From Myxococcaceae bacterium (GTDB taxonomy: Bacteria > Myxococcota > Myxococcia > Myxococcales > UBA5297): 52,249 nt of DNA. Under the pieces are notes generated by a model. The model did no database searches, was not told the origin of the DNA, and saw only the letters and a program-made list of their open reading frames with translations. The translations under genes and the position numbers were made by a program. The stretch covers positions 1 to 52,249 of the forward strand of contig JAFVYB010000057.1 of NCBI GenBank assembly GCA_017500825.1, in the 5' to 3' direction. Shown here piece after piece: positions 39,024 to 47,742 of this stretch. The first letter of the stretch is position 1, and every line of letters begins with the position of its first letter.

Positions 39024-40037
39024 TCAGGGCAGCGACGAGAGGAACTGCTGAAAGGCGGCGTCGGCACGGATCGGGTCAAAGGCTGAGTCTTTGGCAAGGC
39101 TGGCCTTGAGGTCGGCGTTCGCGGGCAGGAGTTTGAGCTCGCGCACGGCTGAAGCAGCGTCAGCCTGACCTGCGAAGTGGCGCGCGTAGTCGAGCCTGAG
39201 GGCGCGCTTGTCCGGATCGAGCTGCAGGGCCGCGTCGTAGAGGCCGGCAACCATCGCGGAACCGAGGAGATCGTCGCGCGCCGACTGAGAGAAGCTCAGC
39301 GCGTCCTTATGGAGGAGCTCGGCCTGCGCCTTCTTCAGCGAGCTCAGGGGCACCGAAACCATCCAGCGCGTCGCGCGATCGGATTTGACGCCTGGCGGGG
39401 GAAACCCGAGCAGCGCCACGTCGTCCAGCCGCAGATCAAAGGCCGGGTCTGAGGCGGGAATGTCGCCGAGACGCTTTTTGTCGACGAGGGTCGCGCGCAC
39501 GCCAGGGCCCTTTGCGCCGCAGCCCTGCTGGCAGAGGTCGATGTCCCAGCGCGCCTGCAGGGGGAGCGCGCGTTTGAGCGTCTTCCAGTGGACGAGGAGC
39601 TGTCCCTTTTCGAAGGAGTAGCGGAACCAGCCTTCGGCGTCGGGCAGGTCGGGGGAGGGCAGTCGGTCGGCGCGGAAGAAAGCGGCGCAGGGGTGCGCTG
39701 CGGGAGCGTCAAAAAGCTGGCGCGCGCTCTGGGCGTTCAGTTGGGCAGAGGCGCTCTCGTCGAGGCGGGCGGAACCGAGCGCGTCAAAGGTCCAGTGGCC
39801 GGCGCCCTTGGGGGAGAGTGTCGCGTAGGACCAGAACGTCTCGCGGCATGAAGCCGTGGCGTTGGGGCAGGCGCGCGTCGACTCGGTGAAGAAGAGCACG
39901 CTGCCGTCCTGGAGCTGGCAAATCGGGTCGAGGGAATTCGCGGCCATGGCGGACGGGGGCAATGCCAGGGCGAGGATCGTCAGCGGGATGGCGGCGAGGC
40001 GCTTGAGTCGTCGGTGGAAGGGGCGGTGAGGCGTCAT
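39024..40037 (-). CDS. Secreted protein of unknown function with TPR-like tail
   Basis: A 337-residue exported protein. An Arg-rich N-terminus and the hydrophobic LAAIPLTILALALPPSAMA form a signal peptide. The middle has several cysteines (ICQLQDGSVLFFTESTRAC, ATASC, LCQQGCGAKG), suggesting disulphides. The last 90 residues resemble one to two tetratricopeptide-like repeats (AGLYDAALQLDPDKRALRLDYARHFA) and the ending LAKDSAFDPIRADAAFQQFL common in TPR protein tails. Two in-frame starts, 40049 and 40037, both lack a Shine-Dalgarno; the latter gives the shorter signal peptide. I do not recognise the family. It has its own terminator. Confidence 0.72.
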   Translation of the reverse strand: MTPHRPFHRRLKRLAAIPLTILALALPPSAMAANSLDPICQLQDGSVLFFTESTRACPNATASCRETFWSYATLSPKGAGHWTFDALGSARLDESASAQLNAQSARQLFDAPAAHPCAAFFRADRLPSPDLPDAEGWFRYSFEKGQLLVHWKTLKRALPLQARWDIDLCQQGCGAKGPGVRATLVDKKRLGDIPASDPAFDLRLDDVALLGFPPPGVKSDRATRWMVSVPLSSLKKAQAELLHKDALSFSQSARDDLLGSAMVAGLYDAALQLDPDKRALRLDYARHFAGQADAASAVRELKLLPANADLKASLAKDSAFDPIRADAAFQQFLSSLP

Positions 40038-40499
40038 AGGCGCATCCATTTCTGTGTGAGGGGGGCGGTTGAGCGTGTGGCGTGACAGTGCGGCCATAGA
40101 GGGCCGCAGGCAGGGGCGCGGGACAAAGCCCAGCGCGATGAAGACTTCCAGCACAAAATGGCGCCTCGGCCTGGGGGGGGGCGGATCGACTGGAAGCGGG
40201 CGTCGTGGGCAGCGGGCGGAGGGGCGTGGGGGCGCTTTGCCACGGCGAAATGGGACGGTGCGCATCGCGGTTGGAGAGCGCCGCGCGCCAAGGTGGTTTT
40301 TTGTCGCTGCCAACGCGCAAAATGGTCGGTTTTCACTCTTGAAACGACCCTGGTTTGCCCCTTCCGGGACAACGGTCTCCGCTCATTGACAGCTCTGGGG
40401 GCCTGCACTAAAGCGCGCCGCTTTCTTGGGCCCGGCCCCGCTCTGGCCGCCTCTCTCCAGCCTGATCCAGCGACTCCCTCTCCTCCACACCCTCTGTGA
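40038..40499. other. 462-bp divergent region without a supportable gene
   Basis: Frames are open in places but show no ribosome site or domain. A G-run (nine G around 40173-40181) and CG-rich tracts occur. A perfect TTGACA at 40386-40391 followed at 17 bp by TAAAGC is a weak promoter candidate for the TPR gene at 40500. Confidence 0.5.
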
Positions 40500-42869
40500 A
40501 TGGCCATGTCCTCTGCTCCCTCATCGACACCTCCCTCTTCTGCTGAGCTCGCTCAGCTTCAACAGGCCTTTGCCGCAGATCAGCTCTCTGACGCCTACCA
40601 TCCACTGGCCGAAGGCTATCTGGCGCTGGGGCGCTTCATGGAGGCGATGGTCGTCTGCAAGAAGGGCGTCAAGGCGCACCCGGACAAGGCCGCGCCGCAC
40701 ATTCTTCTGGCGCGCATCTACGCCGAGCAGAACAAGGACAAGAAGGCGATCGAAGAGCTCAAGCTCGCGGTCGGGCTGGAGTCGGAGAACATCGAGGCGT
40801 TGCGCCTGTTGGCCGCCCAGTCCTTCAAGGCGGGCATCAACGCCGAGGGCACCGAGTATCTGTCCAAGGCCATCGCGCTCGACCCGACGGACACCGACAC
40901 CATCGCCCTGTGCCGTCGCCACAAGGTCCCCGTGCCACAACCGGCTGCGCCTGAACCTGCCCCTGCGCCCGTCGCCGTGTCGCAGCCGCCCATGGCTCAG
41001 CCTATGCCGAGTCAGGCCATGCTCCCCTATGGCCAGCAGGCGACCTCTTATCCGCCGACGGGCCTTGTCCCCGCGCCGCAGCCATCGATGCCGCCCATGC
41101 CGCAGGCAGGCTTTTCCGCGCCGCCCACGGCGCTGTCGCCCTACGCGATGCCCGATTCCCTCGCCGAGGCGCCGACGATCACGCCTCATGCCCAGCGCCA
41201 GCGCCAGGATCACATGCGCGCTCAGCAGGACTACGCAGCGCTGGCCGCCAAATACAGCGACCCGGACGAGGAATACCGGACGATGATGAAGAGCGGCTCG
41301 GTCAAGAACGCTCTTTTCACGGGAGTCGCCATCGTCTTGGTGCTTCTCGGCCTGGGGGGGTTCCTGGCGTATCGCAAGCACAGCGCCGAACGTGACACCG
41401 AGATCGCCAAGCTGCTCAAGCAGATGCAGGACGAGCTCTCGCACGACAATTACGCGAGCTACAAAAAGGTCTGCGACCTCGGCGAGCGCATCACAGGGGA
41501 TCTCAACCCCGACCTCTTCTCTGCCCACTCGTTCCTCTCCTACGCCTACGCGATCCGCTGGGGCGAGCATGGCGAGGGCGACCGCGCCAAGGGGCCGGCC
41601 CAGGAGCACCTGGCCAAGGCGAAGGCGTCCGGCCAGGAGCATTCATATCTGTATGCGGCGGAAGCCTACATCCACTTCTTCCAGGGTGATCCAGAGAAGG
41701 CCATCCGCGAGCTCGAAGCCAAGATCGCCGACCAGGACGCGCGCGGTCAGAACAGCACGCTCCTCCTCTCGACGCTCGGTATCCTGCAGACGCACGCGGG
41801 CAGCCTTGAGCTCGCCATCAACAACCTGCGCAAGGCGCAAATGGCGGCGCCGGCCGACTCGCGCATCTCCGCCTGGATGGGCAACGCGTATCGACGTCAG
41901 GGAGGCAACGACGTTCTGGCGGCCAATGCCTACGAGCAGGCGCTGCGCTACGAGAAAAATCACGCGGAGGCCCAGCTGGGCGTGGCGTTGATGGCGGTCG
42001 ATGCGGGCAAGCCTGAGACTGCGGAAAAATACATCGAGCTGTTGCTCAAGGCAGAGCCGCCGCCCTCCAATCGGCAGCTCGCCCTGGCGCGTCTGGCCTA
42101 CGCCATCATCCTCGACGGCAAGTCGAAGAAGACCGAGGCGGACAACGAGGAGCAGAAGGCTCTGGCCAGCGATCCGAACAACGGAGAGCTCTACATCATG
42201 AGGGCGAGCCGCCAGAAACGCGCTGGTGACATCAAGGGCGCGCTCGAATCGATCAACAAGGCCATCCAGCTGGAGCCGAAGCGGACTTCCTTCCAGATAG
42301 AGCTGGCCGAGACACTTCTGCAGCAGCCCAATGGCGCCAAGGAGGCGGTGCCGACGCTTGAAAAGCTCGTCCAGCAGTCTTCCAACTCCCTCAAGTTGCT
42401 CGTCCTCCTCGCCCGAGCCCAGATGCAGAGCGGCGCGCTCGACAGCGCAGACAAGACGCTCCAGAAGGCCAAGGGCAAGGCGGTCAAGAACGAGGAGAAG
42501 GCGGAAGTCTTCATCGAGCAGGGCAATCTGGCCGCCTATCGCAACAAGACCGTGCCTGCCCTGGAGTATTACGACGAGGCCATCAAGGCGGCGAGCGGCT
42601 CCAACCGTTTCAGGGCCATCGCCACGGTCCAAAAGGGCCGCCTGCACGATCGGAATGGCGAGCCCAAGAAGGCCATGGAGGCCTTTGCCGAAGCGCAGAT
42701 GTATGATGCCAATCACGCGCCGGCCTTCTTCTTCCTCGGCCTTTTGCTCAGCGAGAACAAAGAGGTGAAGAACGCTGAGATCGCTCAGGAACAGCTGCAG
42801 ACGTATCTGAAGCTGGCGCCCAAGGGCGAATACGCCGAGCGCGCCAAGAAGCTCCTGGAAAAGCTCTAA
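40500..42869 (+). CDS. Membrane-anchored TPR protein
   Basis: A 789-residue protein built around tetratricopeptide repeats. Residues 1-140 hold three N-terminal repeats (YHPLAEGYLALGRFMEAMVVC, APHILLARIYAEQNKDKKAIEEL). About 145-240 is a Pro/Gln/Met-rich linker. One transmembrane segment follows near 272-290 (FTGVAIVLVLLGLGGFLAY), then about ten repeats to the end, so the two TPR blocks lie on opposite sides of the membrane. The predicted orientation is the short block inside. ATG 40500 has no ribosome site; 40506 is an alternative. Such proteins act as assembly scaffolds; no specific partner is indicated. A strong terminator follows. Confidence 0.8.
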   Translation: MAMSSAPSSTPPSSAELAQLQQAFAADQLSDAYHPLAEGYLALGRFMEAMVVCKKGVKAHPDKAAPHILLARIYAEQNKDKKAIEELKLAVGLESENIEALRLLAAQSFKAGINAEGTEYLSKAIALDPTDTDTIALCRRHKVPVPQPAAPEPAPAPVAVSQPPMAQPMPSQAMLPYGQQATSYPPTGLVPAPQPSMPPMPQAGFSAPPTALSPYAMPDSLAEAPTITPHAQRQRQDHMRAQQDYAALAAKYSDPDEEYRTMMKSGSVKNALFTGVAIVLVLLGLGGFLAYRKHSAERDTEIAKLLKQMQDELSHDNYASYKKVCDLGERITGDLNPDLFSAHSFLSYAYAIRWGEHGEGDRAKGPAQEHLAKAKASGQEHSYLYAAEAYIHFFQGDPEKAIRELEAKIADQDARGQNSTLLLSTLGILQTHAGSLELAINNLRKAQMAAPADSRISAWMGNAYRRQGGNDVLAANAYEQALRYEKNHAEAQLGVALMAVDAGKPETAEKYIELLLKAEPPPSNRQLALARLAYAIILDGKSKKTEADNEEQKALASDPNNGELYIMRASRQKRAGDIKGALESINKAIQLEPKRTSFQIELAETLLQQPNGAKEAVPTLEKLVQQSSNSLKLLVLLARAQMQSGALDSADKTLQKAKGKAVKNEEKAEVFIEQGNLAAYRNKTVPALEYYDEAIKAASGSNRFRAIATVQKGRLHDRNGEPKKAMEAFAEAQMYDANHAPAFFFLGLLLSENKEVKNAEIAQEQLQTYLKLAPKGEYAERAKKLLEKL

Positions 42870-42970
42870 GCCAATAGGCTCTGGGCAAGCGCCAAGACGC
42901 TCTCCGACGGTGCTCGGCCGTCGGGCAGGGCGTCGACAACGCGACAGGACGAAACATCTCCAAAAAGCGA

Positions 42971-43009
42971 AAGCCCTCTGGCCGGTTGATGAGGCCTGAG
43001 GGCTTTTTT
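42971..43009 (+). terminator. Rho-independent terminator after the TPR gene
   Basis: AGCCCTC (42972-42978) pairs with GAGGGCT (42998-43004), with an inner GGCC/GGCC stem after one U-U mismatch; six T follow. On the minus strand the stem is followed by TTCGCTTTTT, so it may also end the convergent minus-strand operon. Confidence 0.88.
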
Positions 43010-43113
43010 GTGGGGCGAGGCGGGGATCTCGGGGGGAAGCGCCCGTGTCGGAATTGGCTCTGGGTATGGCCAAAAGCGCCGCGGCCGGCTTCGCGGTTGT
43101 CGACGCGTTTCGT

Positions 43114-44100
43114 TCAGGTCGCCAGGCGGGCGCGCTCCCAGTCGTCCTGCAGTTGGCGGACGATGGTCTCGGCGTCGGCGCGCGCGCGTTCGACCTCACC
43201 GACCGGATAGGACACGGCCCCGACCACCGGATGACCTCCACCGCCGAAGCGCTCGCAGATGCGGGCCAAATCGTGGGTGCGGCGCGTCGGAAACCAGGGG
43301 TTGGAGCCGACGGAGATCTTGGCGCGGCTGGGCCCCCGGCTGACAGCCACGGTGTAGCGGGCCTCAGGGAAGAGCTCGTAGGGGATGAATTTGTTGATGC
43401 TGCCCAGCGTCTGATCTGCCACGTCGTAGAAGACGACGCCGCGATCGATGCGCGCGCGGCTGCGGACGAGTTCGACGATTTGCAGGTGGCGCTCGTAGAT
43501 CGGCCCCAGGCGCGCGGCGACGTAAGGCAGGGAGACGATGTCGGCGAGGGGGCGCTCCATGAGGTCGCCGATGAGGCGTGGAATGAAGTCCGGGCCTGGG
43601 CTGGCCTCGATCACCAGCATCAGTTTGAGCGCCGGCTGCTCCAGCTGAACGGCTGTCGTGGGATCGGGAAAGAGCGCGCCGTCGATGATTTCGGCCCAGT
43701 GGATCAGCTCGGCGAGTGGCGCGGTGTCGAAACCAAAGCGCTCCTCAAGCGTGCGGGCGATGAAGCGCGTGCAGCTCTTGGCCGTCGGATCGTGGAACTT
43801 CTGTCCGCTCTTGTCGGCGCGGAAGTGGGCCTCCTCGCCGGGATTGGGGAAGCTCGACACGTGGTGATCGAACCACCAGTTGAGGCGCGCGTCGGTCGCG
43901 TAGCGGAAGTCGACGATGGCGTTGATGTCGCCGTCGAAGAGCTCGCCGGGCAGCGGTCCAGAACCGGCATGCGAGAGACCCTGGTAGGCGATGGTGTCCT
44001 GGGCCGCGAGCGCGCGCTTCTCTCGATAGAAGCGGGTGAAGACCGCCGCGCTGGCAGCGCCGTCGAAACAGCCGTCGTGGTAGAGGATTTTGAGTCTCAT
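43114..44100 (-). CDS. DHH/DHHA1-family phosphoesterase
   Basis: A 328-residue protein of the DHH superfamily, which includes RecJ, nano-RNases and cyclic dinucleotide phosphodiesterases. Motifs: YHDGCFDGAASAAVF at residues 7-21, a VDFRYATDARLNWW stretch, the FDHHVSSF signature, and a C-terminal DHHA1-like GGGGHPVVGAVSY. Metal-binding Asp and His are therefore in place. Specificity cannot be told. ATG 44100 starts the family N-terminus; GGAG is ten bases upstream. It is the last gene of the minus-strand run, 47 bp after rsmA. Confidence 0.83.
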   Translation of the reverse strand: MRLKILYHDGCFDGAASAAVFTRFYREKRALAAQDTIAYQGLSHAGSGPLPGELFDGDINAIVDFRYATDARLNWWFDHHVSSFPNPGEEAHFRADKSGQKFHDPTAKSCTRFIARTLEERFGFDTAPLAELIHWAEIIDGALFPDPTTAVQLEQPALKLMLVIEASPGPDFIPRLIGDLMERPLADIVSLPYVAARLGPIYERHLQIVELVRSRARIDRGVVFYDVADQTLGSINKFIPYELFPEARYTVAVSRGPSRAKISVGSNPWFPTRRTHDLARICERFGGGGHPVVGAVSYPVGEVERARADAETIVRQLQDDWERARLAT

Positions 44101-44147
44101 GGAGGGGCGCTCCGAAAAGGGGGAGGAGAGGGAGAGAAGGGGCTGGG

Positions 44148-44984
44148 TCAGGCGTCGAGCGCGTTGTCCAGGGCGATCCACGCGTCGAGACTGAGTTCTT
44201 CGGCGCGGGATGTGGCTTTGATGCCGGCGCGCGCGAGCGTCTCTTCGATGGAGGCGTGGACAAAGAGGTCGGGCACGAACTTGAGGGCGCCTCGAAGCAT
44301 CTTGCGGCGCTGGGCAAAGGCGGCCTTGACCAGCCGGGTGAATCGCGCGCGGTCGCGGATGTGGAAGCGCTCTGTTTCGTCGAACTCGATGCGGATGACG
44401 GCCGAGTCGACCCTGGGGCTGGGGGTGAAGTGCCGCGCCGGGACTTCGAAGAGGTATTCGACCGTGGCGCAGGAGGCGAGGAGCACCGAGAGGACGCCGC
44501 AGTCGCGGCTGCCGGGCGGCGAGCTGAGGCGCTCTGCCACCTCTTTCTGCAGCAGGAAGACGGCTCGGCGGACGCTTTGGCGCTGGTCGATGAGTTCGAA
44601 GAGGATGGGACTTGTCAGCTGGTAGGGCAGGTTGCCGGCCACGACGGGACGGGCAGCGCCACTGATGGCCGCGAAGTCGATTTTGGCGGCGTTGGCGGCG
44701 TGCAGGCGGACGTTGGGCAACCTGAGGTCGCGTTCGAGGATGGCCACCAGGTCGCGATCGCGTTCGACGGCGTCGATGCGCGCGCCCGTGGCGGCGAGGT
44801 GCCGCGTGAGGTGTCCGAGCCCCGCGCCCAGTTCGACAGCGCTGTCTTCGGGCGTGAGCAGGCAACTCTGGGCGATGCGGTCGAGGATCTCGTCGTCGCC
44901 GAGGAAGCACTGCCCCCAGCTCTTTTTGGCGCGCAGGTTGTTCTGCCGCAGCAGCCCGGCTGGCGAGGTGTCGCGCTCCATCAT
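44148..44984 (-). CDS. rsmA: 16S rRNA dimethyladenosine transferase RsmA (KsgA)
   Basis: Dimethylates two adjacent adenosines near the 3' end of 16S rRNA during 30S maturation. The 278-residue product has the N-terminal RAKKSWGQCFLGDDEILDR, the SAM loop ELGAGLGHLTRHL, the acidic-loop AVERDRDL, catalytic NLPYQLTSPILF and the C-terminal helical domain (AFAQRRKMLRGAL). The usual QNFL is QCFL here. The ATG at 44984 lies four bases after the stop of the Hsp70 gene, so the two are very likely co-translated. ATG 44981 is an equivalent start. Confidence 0.95.
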   Translation of the reverse strand: MMERDTSPAGLLRQNNLRAKKSWGQCFLGDDEILDRIAQSCLLTPEDSAVELGAGLGHLTRHLAATGARIDAVERDRDLVAILERDLRLPNVRLHAANAAKIDFAAISGAARPVVAGNLPYQLTSPILFELIDQRQSVRRAVFLLQKEVAERLSSPPGSRDCGVLSVLLASCATVEYLFEVPARHFTPSPRVDSAVIRIEFDETERFHIRDRARFTRLVKAAFAQRRKMLRGALKFVPDLFVHASIEETLARAGIKATSRAEELSLDAWIALDNALDA

Positions 44985-44988
44985 GCGC

Positions 44989-46956
44989 CTAGGCCTCCTC
45001 TCCGGCGTCCGCCTCGTCGTCGATGATCTCCGCGTCGAGGATGTCGCCGTCGCAGACCTCCCCGTCGAGGATCTCCGCGTCGAGCGCCTGCTCGTTGGCC
45101 CTGAGGTCGAATTCCAGCTGCCACGACTGTCCCTTCATGCCGACGCACGCGAGCTCCAGCGTGCCGATCTCGGTGACGTGGGCGCGCAGGTGGACCGGAA
45201 CGACATCGCCCTGGCCCATGCCATCGGCGACGGGCAGCGTGGCCTCCACCGGCGGCAGCTCGTCGAGCTCGTCCTCGAAATCCTCGACCACGGTTCCGAC
45301 CTTGTCGTTGCGCCGCACCGTGCTGCCGAAGAGGCGGAATTGCGCGGGCTCACCGACCACCACGCCGAGGTTGTCTTCGGGCAGTTCAGCGCTCGTGCCC
45401 TCTTCCATGCCCATCGGCGCGAGGCACAGCGCCTTGCAGGGCGGCGGCATTCCCGGGACCGCGGGCATGGCCGTCTCGATGCCGACGTAATAGGCGCGCG
45501 CGGTGCCGCCACGGATGCGGATGCCCTGTCCCTGACGCACGCGACCAAAGACCGCCGCGCCCTGGGCCACGGCCAAATCGAGTTCGCCCTCGGGCAGTTC
45601 GCGCGGGGATTGGCCGCCATCGGCGCGCACCCAGGTATCGAGGAGCGCCATCACGCGGTTTTTGAGTTCGCCCGCTTTCATCACGCCGCCGTTGAAGAGC
45701 ACCGCGGTCGGGTGGAGGAAGCTTTGCCCTTTGGCGCGCGCGGGCAAATCGAGCTTGTCGGCGGCGCGGGCGTGACGGGTGAGGAAGGCGGCCAGATGGC
45801 GCGTGATCGCGGCGTCGGCGGCATAGGGCAGGCCGATTGTGGTCAGGCCCATGCGACGCGGCGCGTTGGGGACGGCGTCGATGGCGACCTCGGGGAAAAA
45901 TCCCTCGACGAGCGTCTGGTTGAGCGCCTCGCGCGTCAGATCGACCGAGAGCGCGCCGCCGATGAGGCTCGAACCGCGCGACGGCACCGTGATCGGCACG
46001 CGATCGAGTCCGCGATCGGCAAAGAGGCGTTCCTTGGCCACGCGCGCGCCGTGCGTCAGGGCGATGAGCTGCCAGCGATCGAGTTTTTTGCCGCGCCGGA
46101 CGAGGTCCTGCTGCAGCCGTATGGCCAGGGCGAGGTCCATGTTGTCGCCGCCGAGCAGGATGTGGTCGCCGACCGCCACGCGTGAGAGCGCGAGATCCCC
46201 TTCCTGTTCGACGACGGCGATGAGGCTGAAGTCAGTGGTGCCGCCGCCCACGTCGCAGACGAGGATGAGATCGCCGACAGAGACTTCCTTTCGCCAGCGG
46301 TCGCCGAGCGCCTCGACCCAGGCGTAGAGCGCGGCCTGTGGTTCTTCGAGCAGCGCGATGTCGTTCAGTCCGGCCATGCGCGCCGCCTCGACGGTGAGCG
46401 CGCGGGCCACGGCGTCAAAGGAGGCGGGGACGGTGAGGGTGAGGACCTGGTTTTCCAGCGCGCGCGAGGGATCGCCCCGGGCCACCTCGTGGTTCCAGGC
46501 CGCTTTCAGGTGTTCGAGGTAGCGGGCCGAGGCGGTGAGCGGCGAGATCCTGGGCACATCGTCGGGCGCGCCGAGCGGCAAAAAGTCGCTGCGCCTGTCG
46601 AGCGTCGGGTGGCTGAGCCAGCTTTTGGCCGAGCTGACGAGTCTGGCGGGGGTGAGCGCACCGCGATCGCGGGCCCAGGCGCCGATGGCGAGGCTGTTGT
46701 CCGCGTCCCAGGGCAGGGCGAGCGCGCCGGGCGTCTTCTCGGAGGCGTGCGGAAAATAGAGAAACGAGGGCAACAGGGCGCGGGCGGCCACTTCGCCGCT
46801 CTGAACGAGCTGGGGGATGGCGAAGGTCCCGGGCGTCGATCGAACGTCTTGGTCCCGGGCGAGTTCGAGGCAGGCGAGCGCGGTGTGTGTCGTGCCCAGG
46901 TCGATGCCCACAGAGAAGGCGCGCGCGGCGTCGGTCTTGTCGTTGAGAGAGCTCAT
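44989..46956 (-). CDS. Hsp70-family chaperone-like protein (DUF2760-associated)
   Basis: A 655-residue actin/Hsp70-fold ATPase, distinct from DnaK. The phosphate-1 motif is VGIDLGTTHTALACLE near residue 16, EEPQAALYAW near 204, phosphate-2 LVCDVGGGTTDFSLI near 230, and adenosine-side GGDNMDLALA and LFNGGVMKAGELKNR. The C-terminal part is short compared with DnaK's substrate-binding domain and ends in an acidic, self-repeating tail (DAEILDGEVCDGDILDAEI). It lies between a DUF2760 gene and rsmA, all on one strand. The Hsp70 plus DUF2760 pairing recurs in proteobacteria; function is not known. Confidence 0.88.
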   Translation of the reverse strand: MSSLNDKTDAARAFSVGIDLGTTHTALACLELARDQDVRSTPGTFAIPQLVQSGEVAARALLPSFLYFPHASEKTPGALALPWDADNSLAIGAWARDRGALTPARLVSSAKSWLSHPTLDRRSDFLPLGAPDDVPRISPLTASARYLEHLKAAWNHEVARGDPSRALENQVLTLTVPASFDAVARALTVEAARMAGLNDIALLEEPQAALYAWVEALGDRWRKEVSVGDLILVCDVGGGTTDFSLIAVVEQEGDLALSRVAVGDHILLGGDNMDLALAIRLQQDLVRRGKKLDRWQLIALTHGARVAKERLFADRGLDRVPITVPSRGSSLIGGALSVDLTREALNQTLVEGFFPEVAIDAVPNAPRRMGLTTIGLPYAADAAITRHLAAFLTRHARAADKLDLPARAKGQSFLHPTAVLFNGGVMKAGELKNRVMALLDTWVRADGGQSPRELPEGELDLAVAQGAAVFGRVRQGQGIRIRGGTARAYYVGIETAMPAVPGMPPPCKALCLAPMGMEEGTSAELPEDNLGVVVGEPAQFRLFGSTVRRNDKVGTVVEDFEDELDELPPVEATLPVADGMGQGDVVPVHLRAHVTEIGTLELACVGMKGQSWQLEFDLRANEQALDAEILDGEVCDGDILDAEIIDDEADAGEEA

Positions 46957-47031
46957 GTCGTGTCCGGTGAGAGCGCGCGTCTGGGAGAAGGCGGATCAAT
47001 CGCCTCGCGTGGCCTCGCGCGTCGGCCTGTC

Positions 47032-47595
47032 TCAGCTCAGCTCCACTTCGGCGGGAGCGACGATCGAGAGGTCTTTGCCCGCGGCCACTTCCGGCAGCTT
47101 CACCTCGGTCACCTTCCAGCCGCGATGGCAGAGCTGGCCGCGAAAGGGCGCCTCGCCCGCGAGGTTGCCTGTCAGCGTCACGCTTCCCCGCGCGGCGTCG
47201 GCCTCGACCACGACCTCGCTGCCCTCGGCCTCGGTTCGCACCGGCGTGAGCGGCAGATAGGTGTCGAGCGCCTTTTTGCAGCCAGCGTGGACCGCGCGCG
47301 CGGCGGCGCCGATGTCCGCGTCGGCAAAGCCCGCGATGTTCTCCTGGAGGAAATCGATAAGCCGTCCCTCGCGCTGGAGGATGGCCAGCAGGTGAAGCGC
47401 GTCCTTGCCCGGTTGGGCGCCCGTCGCCTTGGTCGCGCCCGCTTCGTCGCCTCCTGCCGCCTCATTCCCGGCATGGGCGAGCGCGGGCGATTGGGCGGTC
47501 TGACGCAACGCCTGAAAGCGCTCGGCACAGTCGCGCCGGAAGAGGACAGAGAAGAAGGCGATGAAGGCCAGACAGAAGCGCTGCGGGAAGTTCAT
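47032..47595 (-). CDS. DUF2760 family protein
   Basis: A 187-residue protein of unknown function. A hydrophobic N-terminus (FPQRFCLAFIAFFSVLF) may be a membrane anchor. An Ala/Gly-rich linker follows to about residue 65. The conserved DUF2760 domain shows LHLLAILQREGRLIDFLQ, IGAAARAVHAGCKKALD, LTGNLAGEAPFRGQLCHRGW near residue 140, and the closing IVAPAEVEL. The next gene, 75 bp on, is the Hsp70-family protein with which this family is commonly paired. ATG 47595 has AGAGGA about nine bases upstream. Confidence 0.85.
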   Translation of the reverse strand: MNFPQRFCLAFIAFFSVLFRRDCAERFQALRQTAQSPALAHAGNEAAGGDEAGATKATGAQPGKDALHLLAILQREGRLIDFLQENIAGFADADIGAAARAVHAGCKKALDTYLPLTPVRTEAEGSEVVVEADAARGSVTLTGNLAGEAPFRGQLCHRGWKVTEVKLPEVAAGKDLSIVAPAEVELS

Positions 47596-47742
47596 GGGCG
47601 GGCGTCCTCTCGGGCCTTGGGCCCAGAAAAAAGGCCGCGCCCCTTAGCGCCAGCCGCAGGCGTTCGCCACAGAAAGCGCGCGCCGCCTCCGCGATTTCCG
47701 CCGTCTTTTTCCACGCGCCTTTAACCCTCGCCTTCGCCCGCT

